Shown: positions 33,653 through 42,622 of the stretch, piece after piece
Numbering within the stretch: the first letter of the stretch is position 1
Layout: every line of letters starts with the position of its first letter
Origin: CAWATG01 sp963785035
Lineage (GTDB): Bacteria > Actinomycetota > Acidimicrobiia > IMCC26256 > CAWATG01
Assembly: GCA_963785035.1 (NCBI GenBank)
Contig: CAWATG010000001.1
Location: 62,001-126,000, forward strand
Length of the DNA: 64,000 nt
Direction of reading: 5' to 3'
The notes under the pieces: model-generated
Database searches by the model: none
Told to the model about the DNA's origin: nothing
Seen by the model: the letters and a program-made list of their open reading frames with translations, nothing else
Made by a program: the position numbers and the translations under genes

Positions 33653-35120
33653 CTGAAACCCCCCAAGGAAGTGTGGCGGGCGCCGCGTTCGTATCGGCGC
33701 TCGAGACGCTTGGCGATGTCTGTCTCGAGGATCCGCGTGCTCGTGTGCCCTTTGACTATTCGGCCCATGGCGGTGCCGTCCCCGTTCAACCGTGGGTCCC
33801 CTGTCCGGCTCCGTTTCCGGTGGGCGCAACGGGGCCTCTCGTCGACGCTGTGCGCAAGCTTCGGGATCGCGAACGTCTCCACGCGTGAGCTGGTCGTCTC
33901 GTCGTTTCGTGCCGCCGACGCGGCATCCGACCTGGCCGGCCTCGTCGCATCATCGGAGGAGCAGGCGTTGGCGGAGGCCGACGCGCTTGATGCCGAGCTG
34001 AGCAGTGGTCGCGATCGTGGGCCGCTGCACGGTATCCCGATCACCGTGAAGGACGTGATCGATGTTGCGGGTTTTCCGACTCGTGCGGGATCCGAGGCCT
34101 ACATGTCGGTGCCGACTGTCGACGCGGTGTCCGTTGCCGCGACTGCGAGCGGCGGGAGCGATCGTGCTCGGGAAGGCATCGACCCACGAGTTCGCCCTCG
34201 GGGTCACGACACCTCAGAGTCGAAATCCTCACGACGCATCCCGGATCCCCGGGGGTTCGAGCGGCGGATCGGCGATCTGCGTTGTGAAAGGCGTCGGTCT
34301 CGCATCATTGGGCACCGACACGCGAGCATCGATCCGTGTCCCGGCGGCACTCAGCGGCGCTGTTGGTTTCAAGCCGACGTACGGGCGGATCCCGACCGAC
34401 GGTGTGCTGTCGTTGGCCTGGACGATGGACCATGTTGCCCCGCTTGCCAACAGCGTCACCGACGCGGCGCTGCTGATGGACGTGCTCCTTGGCGCCGACT
34501 CCGCCTTGGCATGGACTCCCCGACATGGCGCGGCTGCGATGCGAGTGGGTGTAGCCGAATCCGGGTTCACGAATTGCGAGGAACCGGTTGCCGCCGCCGT
34601 ATGGGGTGTGGTCGACCGCCTTGGTGCGGCCGGCGCGTCGATCTTCAACTGCAAGGTTCCCGATGACGGCGATCTCGACCTGGCAGGCGCGCTCGGCCTT
34701 GTGATCAGTCGCTGCGAGGCCGCGACAGCCCATCGTTCACTCGGGCTCGATCGGTCCCTCTACTGGGAAGAGGTGGGTGAGCAGCTCGACTGCGCAGACC
34801 GCGTCACGGCGGTCGACTACTTGGAGGCACAGCGCGTTCGAGCAGCGCTGCGCGACCGTCTGCGAGCGGTGTTCGACGAGGTCGATGTGATCGTGACACC
34901 GACGGTCGGGGTGTTGGCGCCCCGCGTCACCGACTTCGCCCGCTACCTGATGGTGCTCGCCCGCAACGCGATCCCCTGGAGTCTGGTCGGGTTCCCCGCG
35001 ATCTCGGTGCCGATAGGCACGAGCGGGGGGCTTCCGATCGGAATCCAGGTGGTGGGACCTCCCGGCACCGAAGCCAGGCTCGTCCAGGTCGGACGAGAGA
35101 TCGAACAGCTCAGCGGCTGA
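33649..35120 (+). CDS. Amidase-signature hydrolase (AtzE/allophanate hydrolase-like), frame-disrupted
   Basis: Amidase-signature enzyme, expected Ser-cisSer-Lys triad: Lys in GIPITVKDVIDVAGF, Ser in GGSSGGSA, Ser in GTDTRASIRVPAALS. It could hydrolyse allophanate or carboxybiuret made upstream; no allophanate-hydrolase C-terminal domain follows, so AtzE-type is as likely. The frame changes twice by +1: at 33872-33873 (CGCGAACGTC should read CGCGACGTC, joining VRKLRDR to DVSTRELVV) and at ~34139 (removing G joins VSVA to RLRAAGAIVLGKA). Corrected length ~489. An unusual ~70-residue extension precedes the amidase fold. ATG 33649 overlaps the hydrolase stop. Confidence 0.85.
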
Positions 35121-35174
35121 TGCAGATTCCAGCTCCGCTCAAATGGTCGCCGAGTAGTCGGACGTAACGACGGG

Positions 35175-35180
35175 TAGGCT
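35175..35180 (+). promoter_or_regulatory. -10 box (TAGGCT) for leaderless sigR-like gene
   Basis: TAGGCT ends 6 nt before ATG 35187, no Shine-Dalgarno. No GGAAT-type -35 for SigR autoregulation is visible in the 66-bp gap. Confidence 0.45.
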
Positions 35181-35186
35181 GGCCCA

Positions 35187-35774
35187 ATGGCCGATCAGGC
35201 GCGGTTCGCCGACCTTGCGATGCCCTATATGTCGGCATTGTATTCAGCAGCGCTGCGCATGACGCGCAATCCGTCCGATGCCGAGGATCTCGTCCAGGAA
35301 ACGTATCTGCGGGCCTACCGCGGGTTCGAGACCTTCCAGGACGGCACGAACATCAAGGCGTGGCTGTACCGGATCCTGACGAACACCTTCATCAACATCT
35401 ACCGGGCAAAGCAGCGCCGTCCTGAGCAGGTTGATCTCGACGACACCGAGGACTTTTACCTGTTTCGCCGTTTGGGCGGCCTCGAGATGGTGGAGGCCAC
35501 CCGGAGTGCCGAGACCGAGCTCCTTGATGCAATGCCAGATGACGTGGTAAAAGCCGCGATCGAGGCGCTGCCCGAGCAGTTCCGTCTGGCAGTGCTTCTC
35601 GCAGATGTCGAAGGATTTTCGTACAAGGAGATCGCCGAGATCATGGATGTGCCGGTGGGAACGGTGATGAGTCGGCTTCATCGGGGAAGGAAACAGCTTC
35701 AGAAGCGGTTGTGGGACTTTGCTGAGGAGCGCGGGCTCGTCTCGAGTGCGTTCCAGGTAGAGGGGACCGGGTAG
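35187..35774 (+). CDS. sigR: ECF sigma factor, SigR/SigH type
   Basis: 195 residues: region 2 (NPSDAEDLVQETYLRAYRGF, then TNIKAWLYRILTNTFINIYR) and region 4 with HTH (EALPEQFRLAVLLADVEGFS, IAEIMDVPVGTVMSRLHRGR). The sequence pattern and the linked zinc anti-sigma gene place it in the SigR/SigH (ECF12) group, which controls thiol-redox genes in actinobacteria. Region 1.1 is absent as expected for ECF factors. Only 2 nt separate it from the anti-sigma gene. Confidence 0.93.
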   Translation: MADQARFADLAMPYMSALYSAALRMTRNPSDAEDLVQETYLRAYRGFETFQDGTNIKAWLYRILTNTFINIYRAKQRRPEQVDLDDTEDFYLFRRLGGLEMVEATRSAETELLDAMPDDVVKAAIEALPEQFRLAVLLADVEGFSYKEIAEIMDVPVGTVMSRLHRGRKQLQKRLWDFAEERGLVSSAFQVEGTG

Positions 35775-35776
35775 CC

Positions 35777-36013
35777 GTGGACTGCGAAGAATCGATCCTT
35801 CGGATCTATAGCTATCTCGATGGCGAGCTCACGGTGCTCGTCCGCCAGGAAATCAAACGGCATTTGGACGAGTGTCCTCCATGTGCCAATGGGTTCGACT
35901 TCGAAACAGAGCTTCGAGCGCTTGTCGCCCAAAAGTGTCGCGACGAAGTGCCACCGGAGCTCAAAGCCCGGATCGCCAAAGCGCTCGGGCTCGACGAGTC
36001 CTCAACACGGTGA
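35777..36013 (+). CDS. rsrA: RsrA-like zinc anti-sigma factor
   Basis: 78 residues from GTG 35777. The ZAS motif H29-x3-C33-x2-C36 (RHLDECPPCANGF) binds zinc and, when oxidised to a disulphide, should release the sigma factor encoded just upstream. A further Cys at position 3 (MDCEES) and one in QKCRDE correspond to the extra cysteines of RsrA. The size matches the mycothiol-system anti-sigma family. Confidence 0.9.
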   Translation: MDCEESILRIYSYLDGELTVLVRQEIKRHLDECPPCANGFDFETELRALVAQKCRDEVPPELKARIAKALGLDESSTR

Positions 36014-36099
36014 ACGGTGGCCACGGTTTGGTTCGCGTCGGCACCGTTCCCGGCTCTACGATGACCTGCGTTGTTGAACCCCAGGTTTCGGAGGCACCG

Positions 36100-36330
36100 G
36101 TGAACACGCCAGTGGTGAGGACGCTGCGTATCTCGGCGTTGCTCTGTTTCGTCGCGTTGGCCGGTGTCGGCTGTTCCAATCCGATGACCAGTATTCGCGA
36201 GAATGACCCGCCGTGGCATTACTGGATCGCGCCGTTGCTCGGGGTGAGCGTCGTCGGTGCGGTTGTGCTGATCGGCGTCGGATATCTCGTCAAGATCGTC
36301 ATCCCGAAATATCGAGGCACGAAGTCGTGA
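36100..36330 (+). CDS. Small lipoprotein with one transmembrane helix
   Basis: 76 residues from GTG 36100, which follows GGAGGC. Signal RISALLCFVALAGVGC with a lipobox (LAGVGC, Cys about 24), a short exposed segment (MTSIRENDPPWHYW) and a transmembrane helix to a basic tail. Lipid plus helix anchoring at both ends is unusual. A -10-like TACGAT at 36056 would give a ~35-nt leader. ATG 36061 would give a longer N-terminus. Function unknown; similar small proteins accompany DUF2342 genes in related genomes (uncertain). Confidence 0.6.
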   Translation: MNTPVVRTLRISALLCFVALAGVGCSNPMTSIRENDPPWHYWIAPLLGVSVVGAVVLIGVGYLVKIVIPKYRGTKS

Positions 36331-37434
36331 TTGCGAATCGCGACGGCTACTGACGTCGTGGGTGCCCCGGCGCCCCATCCCATCGATTGGTCGCTTGCCG
36401 AGCGTTTCGCACGGCGGGTCGCAGGGCGAGACGCCTTCTCGACGTGCTACCTCTCGGGGTCGCTGGTTTCGGATTTTGCCGATGTCACGGTGGAGGCCGA
36501 GGGTCTCGTTGCCGAGATGACCGGGCTTCGCAGTCCGCAGCCGGCGCGTGCCGGAGTTCTGGACCGAAGCGGGTGGGTCACGGCAAACGTCGCATCGATG
36601 CGACGACTCCTCGAGCCGTTTCTCGCCCATTCAGCCGAGCGGCTCGCAGGCTCGCCGATGGCGCCGGTCGGTCGACGAGTTTCGGCGACGGAGCTCGGTG
36701 CCCTGCTCGGCTATATGTCCCGTCGAGTGCTCGGCCAGTACGACCTGCTCGTCCCGAGCGAGGAAAACGATCATGGCGATCTCGTTCACTACGTGGGACT
36801 CAACGTCTTGGGTCTCGAGAAGCGGTATGCCTTTCGCCCGCGGGATTTCCGGCTCTGGATAGCAATCCATGAGGTCACACACCGTGCGCAATTCATGGGC
36901 GTGCCGTGGATGCAGTCCTACTTCTTGTCGCTCATCGAACAATCCTTGGCCCTCATGGGCCCCGATCCGACACGTCGGTCCCGGGTGTTGCGGCGCAGCA
37001 TCGAGGAGTTGCGCCAGGGGCGAAACCCGCTCGACGACCATGGACTGGTGGGTTTGCTGGCGACCCCCGAGCAGCGTGAGGTGCTCGACCGGGTCCAGGC
37101 GTTGATGTCGTTGCTGGAAGGCCATGGGAACGCCGTGATGAATCGGCTTGGTGCGGTGCACGTGGCCGGCCAGGAGCGGATGGCGTTGGTACTGATGGCC
37201 CGTCGAGACGTCGGCGGGTTGGCTGGTCAGCTCCAGAAACTCTTCGGCATCGAGCTGAAGATGCGCCAATATGCGGTGGGCGAAGCGTTTGTCGATGGTG
37301 TGGTCCGAGAGGGTGGCTTCGGCTCCATCGACTTGGCCTGGCGCTCCCCGGAGTGCCTTCCGACCCTGCGGGAGCTCGAAGACCCCAGGGCCTGGCTGTC
37401 GCGTATGGAAGGACCAGTAAAGCCCGTATCCTGA
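36331..37434 (+). CDS. Zinc-dependent metalloprotease-like protein (DUF2342, F420-associated family)
   Basis: 367 residues. HEVTH (180-184) in LWIAIHEVTHRAQF is the zinc site; a Glu in GNAVMNRLG/EGHG region probably gives the third ligand. The family is annotated as coenzyme-F420-biosynthesis-associated and lies beside tilS-hpt in mycobacteria (Rv3626c), as here with one insertion. Start uncertain: TTG 36331 directly after the lipoprotein stop, or GTG 36358. No signal peptide, so cytoplasmic. Confidence 0.88.
   Translation: MRIATATDVVGAPAPHPIDWSLAERFARRVAGRDAFSTCYLSGSLVSDFADVTVEAEGLVAEMTGLRSPQPARAGVLDRSGWVTANVASMRRLLEPFLAHSAERLAGSPMAPVGRRVSATELGALLGYMSRRVLGQYDLLVPSEENDHGDLVHYVGLNVLGLEKRYAFRPRDFRLWIAIHEVTHRAQFMGVPWMQSYFLSLIEQSLALMGPDPTRRSRVLRRSIEELRQGRNPLDDHGLVGLLATPEQREVLDRVQALMSLLEGHGNAVMNRLGAVHVAGQERMALVLMARRDVGGLAGQLQKLFGIELKMRQYAVGEAFVDGVVREGGFGSIDLAWRSPECLPTLRELEDPRAWLSRMEGPVKPVS
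37427..37432 (+). promoter_or_regulatory. -10 box (TATCCT) for the response regulator gene
   Basis: TATCCT lies 8 nt before ATG 37441; the GAGAGG between is too close to the ATG to be a ribosome-binding site. Confidence 0.4.
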
Positions 37435-37440
37435 GAGGTC

Positions 37441-38217
37441 ATGCCCCTGATCCTGGTCGTCGACGACGACGCCGATATCCGTGAGGTCATCCAGATGAAT
37501 CTGGAGAGCGCCGGATATGAGGTCATGACTGCGGGCAACGGTGTCGAAGCACTCGATCGAATCAAAGAGCGTCTCCCCGACGCCATGTTCCTCGATGTGA
37601 TGATGCCCGAACTCGACGGGTTCTCCGTCTTGGAGCAGATCAAGGCCGAAGTCGCACGGGCCGCGGAAGTTCCGGTGTTCATGGTCACCGGCCTGACCGG
37701 CCGTGAGCATCAGCTCCGCGGAGGAATCGAGGGCGCGCTCCGATATATCACGAAGCCGTTTGATCCAATCGAACTGATCCAGGCGTTGGAGTCGGTGCTT
37801 GATCCGGCCTCGCCATCCGAACCGGAGCTTCGCCGAAAAGTGCAGACGGACCTTCTCGCTGAAGTGGCGCGTTCGGAACGCCTCGGCGTGGATGCAAGTG
37901 TCGACCTCGATGGGTTTCCGATGGTTGTCGAGCCCCGTGTCCGGTTGACGCGTCTGGAGCATTCGCCGTCGCAACCTGCCCCGAGGCCGGCTCTTCGTCA
38001 GGCCCGCGCACGTTTGGGGGAGCTGACGGTCAAGCAGCGGGAGTTGCTGGAGGCGCTGGCTTCCGGACGGCCGGTGACGACCATTGCCGGGGAGTTGGGT
38101 GTAAGTCGCAGCAACATCTACGCGAGCCTCCGCCGTATTGGCAGGAAGCTTGGCCTCAAAGACACCGACGAACTGCTCGCTCTCGTGCGGCAGGGTGGTC
38201 TTCTCGAGCCGTTCTGA
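37441..38217 (+). CDS. Orphan response regulator (REC + LuxR-like HTH)
   Basis: 258 residues. Receiver domain 1-118 with the acidic pocket (D8-D10), phospho-acceptor D52 (MFLDVMMPE), T83 and K105 (YITKPFDP). A poorly conserved linker (~120-195) leads to a C-terminal HTH (LTVKQRELLEALASGRPVTT, IAGELGVSRSNIYASLRRIG). No histidine kinase gene is nearby. It sits between DUF2342 and tilS, where other actinobacteria have none. Confidence 0.88.
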   Translation: MPLILVVDDDADIREVIQMNLESAGYEVMTAGNGVEALDRIKERLPDAMFLDVMMPELDGFSVLEQIKAEVARAAEVPVFMVTGLTGREHQLRGGIEGALRYITKPFDPIELIQALESVLDPASPSEPELRRKVQTDLLAEVARSERLGVDASVDLDGFPMVVEPRVRLTRLEHSPSQPAPRPALRQARARLGELTVKQRELLEALASGRPVTTIAGELGVSRSNIYASLRRIGRKLGLKDTDELLALVRQGGLLEPF

Positions 38218-38225
38218 GCGCGCAG

Positions 38226-39543
38226 GTGCTTCGGACTCTTGCTCAACTCAGTGCAGCGACGAACAGGTGGTGGCCCGCGGTTGTCGGGCTCGCCACACGC
38301 AATGGTGCTGATGAAGGGTCCGCTCCCGTCGGTCCCATCGGTCCTGTTGTCGTTGGCCTTTCCGGAGGCGCCGACTCGCTGACGGCGTTGGTGGTCGCGA
38401 TTGTTGCGGGCCTCGAGCCAGTGGCCGTGCATGTCGATCACGGGTTGCGTGCGTCGAGTGCGGACGAAGCCGAGATGGTTGTCGGATTGGCCGCTGAGCT
38501 GGGCGTGCAATGTGTCGTGGCGCTGTCCGCTGCCGGGCGAGTTGCCGATGGGCCCCAACCTCGAGGCGCGTGCGCGAGCAGCTCGATATGGGGCACTGGA
38601 ACGAGCGCGTGTCGAGATCGGTGCAACGGTGGTCATCGTCGGCCACACTGCGGACGATCAAGCTGAAACGGTGTTGTTGAATCTGCTGCGCGGGAGCGGT
38701 CCAAGTGGTTTAGGGGCCATGGCAGTGCGCCGGGACACGATCGTGCGCCCGCTCCTGGGCATACGACGAGCCGACACGTTGGAATTGTGTCGTCGGCTCG
38801 GGCTGGCACCATTGCACGATCCGATGAACGATGACCTCCGGTATCGGCGTGTCTGGGTACGCCGGGAAGTCCTTCCGATGCTCGAAAGCGGCGCGGCGCG
38901 TGATCTTGTGGGCGTGTTGACACGCCAGGCCGAAATGTTCCGATCGGAGTCGGAGTATCTCGACGACGTGGCTTTGGACTCGGTGCCCGGCGCCGGTTCT
39001 CCGATGTCGATTCAGGTGCTGGTCGGGTTGGTGCCGGTGATCGCACGACGTGCAATCCGCCTGTGGCTGGGCGATCCGGTCCCCTCGTTCGACGAGGTCC
39101 AGGCGGTGCTGCGTGTCGCGAACGGTGAGATCCGCGCCGTTGATCTTGCGGGCGGGCGCCGGGTCGTTCGCCATGACGGCCGTCTGGAGGTCGTCGACTC
39201 CCGATTGGTCGATACTGCCGGATCGCTTGAGCTCTCGTTCCCTGGAACGGTCGTTGGTCTTGGCGTTTCCCTTGAGGCGTGGGTGGAGCGCGAAGCGCCT
39301 CTGCGGTGGCCGCTCGATCACCTGACGGTCGTTCTGGATGCCGACCGGGTCGGAGACCGGGGCCGACTCCGTCGGCGCCCTTCGAACGGCCAAGTGCTGC
39401 TCACCTCGCCGACCGGAGATCCGCTATGGGTCGTGGGCTACCGTGTGGATCGCCGAGTCGAAGTTTCCGAACACACCCGGCGCTTCCTCTGGATCACCGC
39501 AGCGATCTCGACGGAGACCCCCACGAACATGGCGAACCTGTAG
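38226..39543 (+). CDS. tilS: tRNA(Ile)-lysidine synthetase, frame-disrupted
   Basis: Converts C34 of tRNA-Ile(CAU) to lysidine. Frame 1 (GTG 38226) has the PP-loop VVVGLSGGADSLTALV and VHVDHGLRASSADEAE; the next part, ARYGALERARVEIGATVVIV then GHTADDQAETVLLNLLRGSG, is in the +1 frame and runs to 39543. The extra base is in the C4 run at 38553-38556: removing one C gives ADGPNLEARARAARYGAL, exactly the family sequence. Corrected ~438 residues. The enzyme is essential, so sequencing error is likely. The TAG overlaps the hpt start by one base. Confidence 0.92.
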
Positions 39544-40076
39544 TGCAAGATCCAGATCTGGGTCGCGTGGTGGTGAGCGTGGAAGAGCTCTCCCAACGAA
39601 TCGGCGATCTCGGTAAGGAGATCACCGCGGACTATTTCGGGCGCCCGCCGTTGCTGGTCGGAGTTCTCAAGGGCGCGTTCATGTTCATGAGCGATCTTGC
39701 CCGGGCGATCGACCTGCCGATCGAGTTCGATTTCATGGCGGTCTCCTCGTACGGTTCGGCAACGCGCACGAGTGGTGTTGTCCGTATCGTCAAAGATCTC
39801 GACTTGGACCTCACTGACCGGCACGTGCTGATCGTCGAGGACATCGTCGACTCGGGGCTCACCCTGCAATATCTCCGGCGTAACCTCGCGGCGCGAGCAC
39901 CTGCGTCGCTCGACGTTTGCGCTCTCATTGTCAAAGAGGGTCTCCAGAAGACCGATCCAGCGCTTCGATACGTCGGTTTTACCATTCCGCCCACCTTCGT
40001 GGTGGGCTATGGCCTCGATGTGGGCGAGCGCTACCGCAATCTCCCATACCTCGCGGAATACTCAGGCCCCCAGTGA
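39543..40076 (+). CDS. hpt: Hypoxanthine phosphoribosyltransferase
   Basis: 177 residues. PRPP-binding motif VLIVEDIVDSGLTL, the pyrophosphate loop LLVGVLKGAFMFMSDL and the C-terminal GYGLDVGERYRNLPYLAEY. Salvages hypoxanthine and guanine. GTG 39543 overlaps the tilS TAG (TAGTG) and its TGA overlaps the ftsH GTG, giving a continuously coupled tilS-hpt-ftsH block as in many actinobacteria. Confidence 0.95.
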   Translation: MQDPDLGRVVVSVEELSQRIGDLGKEITADYFGRPPLLVGVLKGAFMFMSDLARAIDLPIEFDFMAVSSYGSATRTSGVVRIVKDLDLDLTDRHVLIVEDIVDSGLTLQYLRRNLAARAPASLDVCALIVKEGLQKTDPALRYVGFTIPPTFVVGYGLDVGERYRNLPYLAEYSGPQ

Positions 40077-41869
40077 CCAAGTCCCGTCGTGTCGCGTTGC
40101 TCTGGTTCGCCCTTGTCGCTGCTGCGGTCGTCGTGGTCACGATCTTGTTGCCATCCGGGTCGGATCGCCAAAAGGTCGACCTCGCTCGGTATGAAAAGCT
40201 GTTGGACAGCGACGGCATCAAGACAGCGAAGCTGCTCGACGTCGACCACAAGCTCGAGGGCCGTCTCGCGACAGGCCGCGAGTACATGGTCTCGTTCCCT
40301 GAGGGTTACACCGAAAAGATCACCACCAAGACGCTCGAAGCGGGCGTACCGCTCGAGACCGATCGGCAGGGTGACAGCGGTTGGTGGGAGCTTCTCATCT
40401 CCTTTGGGCCCATCGTGTTGCTGATCGGGTTGGGGGTCTACTTCCTGAACAGCATGCAAAGCGGCGGCAAGCGAGTGATGGGGATTTCGCGTAGTCGGGC
40501 GAAGCCTGTCGGGAAGGAGACAGCAACAACGACGTTCGCCGATGTTGCGGGTCTCGACGAGGCAATCGCCGAACTCCAGGAGATCAAGGACTTTCTGGTC
40601 GCGCCGGCGAAGTTCCATGCAATGGGAGCGAAGATTCCCAAGGGCGTGTTGCTTTTTGGCCCTCCCGGAACCGGCAAGACCCTGCTTGCCCGTGCCGTCG
40701 CCGGTGAAGCCGGTGTGCCCTTCTTCTCGATGAGCGGTTCTGACTTCGTCGAGATGTTCGTCGGAGTCGGTGCATCACGGGTGCGGGATCTGTTCGAACA
40801 GGCGAAGGCAGCGGCGCCCGCGATCATTTTCGTCGACGAGATCGACGCGGTCGGGCGTCAACGCGGCGCCGGCTTCGGCGGTGGGCACGACGAACGTGAG
40901 CAGACGCTGAATCAGCTGCTCGTCGAGATGGATGGGTTCGACAGCAAAGCCGGTGTGATCCTGCTGGCATCCACCAACCGGCCCGATGTGCTGGACCCTG
41001 CACTTCTGCGGCCAGGGCGTTTTGATCGTCAGATTGTCGTGGACCGTCCCGATCTCGATGGCCGCAAAGCGATCCTCGCGGTGCATGCTGCCTCGAAGCC
41101 GCTAGCGCCCGGCGTCGATCTGGATGTCATCGCACGGCGCACGCCGGGTTTCACCGGCGCCGATCTCGCCAACGTGATGAACGAGGGTGCATTGCTCGCC
41201 GCCCGCCACGACATGGAGAGCATCGGTCTGGTGCAGCTGGAAGAGGCCATCGACCGCGTCATGGCTGGGCCCGAGCGGACGAGCCGTCTGATCTCCGATC
41301 AAGAGAAGAAGGTCATCGCCTACCACGAGGGTGGCCACGCCCTGGTGGGTCACGCGTTGCCGAATACCGATCCGGTTCACAAGGTCTCGATCATTCCGCG
41401 GGGTCGGGCACTTGGCTACACGCTGACCCTGCCGTTGGAGGACAAGTTCCTCGTCACCCGCGCAGAGCTGCTCGACGAGTTGGCCATGCTGCTCGCCGGT
41501 CGAACAGCCGAAGAGGTCGTCTTCGGTGAGCCGACGACCGGTGCGCAGAATGACATCGAGCGCGCGACGGTTGTTGCACGCCAAATGGTGACGGAGTTCG
41601 GAATGACCGACGCACTCGGGCCGATGCGTCTTGGTCGACCCCACGGCGAGGTCTTCCTCGGCCGCGACTTCACTAGCGAGCCCGACTACTCCCAATCGGT
41701 CGCGGCCGCGATCGATGCCGAAGTTCGTGCGTTGATCGACCGAGCTCATGAATTGGCGCGTGACATCATCGTTGCGAATCGAGGTGCACTCGATACGTTG
41801 GCTCAGTGGCTGATCGAACATGAGACGCTCGATGCCGAACGAGTTCTCGCCGGTGTTCGCGACCGTTGA
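40073..41869 (+). CDS. ftsH: ATP-dependent zinc metalloprotease FtsH
   Basis: 598 residues from GTG 40073. Two N-terminal transmembrane helices (about 8-27 and 110-128) with a short periplasmic domain between, AAA+ domain with Walker A GPPGTGKT (196-203), Walker B IIFVDEIDAV, SRH (NRPDVLDPALLRPGRFD), and M41 protease with zinc motif HEGGH (418-422). Degrades membrane and short-lived cytoplasmic proteins. It lacks the long disordered C-terminal tail of mycobacterial FtsH. Confidence 0.97.
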   Translation: MTKSRRVALLWFALVAAAVVVVTILLPSGSDRQKVDLARYEKLLDSDGIKTAKLLDVDHKLEGRLATGREYMVSFPEGYTEKITTKTLEAGVPLETDRQGDSGWWELLISFGPIVLLIGLGVYFLNSMQSGGKRVMGISRSRAKPVGKETATTTFADVAGLDEAIAELQEIKDFLVAPAKFHAMGAKIPKGVLLFGPPGTGKTLLARAVAGEAGVPFFSMSGSDFVEMFVGVGASRVRDLFEQAKAAAPAIIFVDEIDAVGRQRGAGFGGGHDEREQTLNQLLVEMDGFDSKAGVILLASTNRPDVLDPALLRPGRFDRQIVVDRPDLDGRKAILAVHAASKPLAPGVDLDVIARRTPGFTGADLANVMNEGALLAARHDMESIGLVQLEEAIDRVMAGPERTSRLISDQEKKVIAYHEGGHALVGHALPNTDPVHKVSIIPRGRALGYTLTLPLEDKFLVTRAELLDELAMLLAGRTAEEVVFGEPTTGAQNDIERATVVARQMVTEFGMTDALGPMRLGRPHGEVFLGRDFTSEPDYSQSVAAAIDAEVRALIDRAHELARDIIVANRGALDTLAQWLIEHETLDAERVLAGVRDR

Positions 41870-41872
41870 GGT

Positions 41873-42535
41873 GTGGACGACGGCGGGCGAGTCGGGGTCA
41901 GGGCGATCGACCGCTGTCGCTGCGAGCGAAATGACGAGTCCGAATCGGTGGGTGAACCCATGAGAGCTGCGATCGACAAAGAGCGGATTGCACGGGCAGT
42001 ACGCGAAATCCTCGAAGCCATCGGTGAGGATCCCGACCGTGATGGGCTGGCGCGCACGCCAATGCGCGTCGCGGAGATGTACAGCGAACTGTTCAGTGGT
42101 CTGAGCGAGGACCCCTCAAAGCATCTCGCGGTCACATTCGAGGCGAACCACGACGAGATGGTGATGGTCAGAGACATCGCCCTCGACTCGCTCTGCGAGC
42201 ATCACCTCGTGCCGTTCCATGGCCGTGCTCACGTCGCGTACATCCCCGGTGACGACGGCCGCATCACGGGACTTTCGAAGATCGCGCGCCTCGTCGACGG
42301 CTTTGCTCGTCGCCCGCAGGTTCAGGAGCGCCTGACGACACAGATCGCCGATGCGCTCACGCATGCGTTAGCGCCGGCAGGTGTGCTTGTCGTTGTCGAA
42401 GCGGAACACCTGTGTATGTCGATGCGCGGGGTGCGCAAGCCCGGGGCGACGACGGTGACATCAGCTGTTCGCGGGATCTTCAAGGACAACCCGGCGACCC
42501 GTGCCGAGGCGATGTCCTTCATGCGCAAGACCTGA
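41873..42535 (+). CDS. folE: GTP cyclohydrolase I
   Basis: First step of folate synthesis: GTP to dihydroneopterin triphosphate. Zinc ligands in SLCEHHLVPF and EHLCMSMRGV; LTGLSKIARLVDGFA type core. GTG 41873 gives 220 residues; ATG 41960 (MRAAIDKERI) gives 191 and removes a poorly conserved N-terminus. Either start is possible; the 3-nt gap to ftsH favours 41873. Order ftsH-folE-folP-folB-folK is conserved. Confidence 0.95.
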   Translation: MDDGGRVGVRAIDRCRCERNDESESVGEPMRAAIDKERIARAVREILEAIGEDPDRDGLARTPMRVAEMYSELFSGLSEDPSKHLAVTFEANHDEMVMVRDIALDSLCEHHLVPFHGRAHVAYIPGDDGRITGLSKIARLVDGFARRPQVQERLTTQIADALTHALAPAGVLVVVEAEHLCMSMRGVRKPGATTVTSAVRGIFKDNPATRAEAMSFMRKT

Positions 42536-42608
42536 TCAGCGGTTCCTCGATCTCCCGCCTTGGTGCGGGCTGTCGGGTCTCGGGCTCGTGCTCCACGCGC
42601 GGGTTCGG

Positions 42609-42614
42609 TACGCT
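42609..42614 (+). promoter_or_regulatory. -10 box (TACGCT) for leaderless folP
   Basis: TACGCT ends 8 nt before ATG 42623, with no Shine-Dalgarno. It supports 42623 over the upstream in-frame start at 42560. Confidence 0.4.
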
Positions 42615-42622
42615 GCTCCACC

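Noticed and set aside
35087..35186. An attachment-site copy of the tRNA-Thr 3' end bounding the catabolic cluster
   Set aside because: No match to the T-arm/acceptor sequence was found near the end of the amidase gene.
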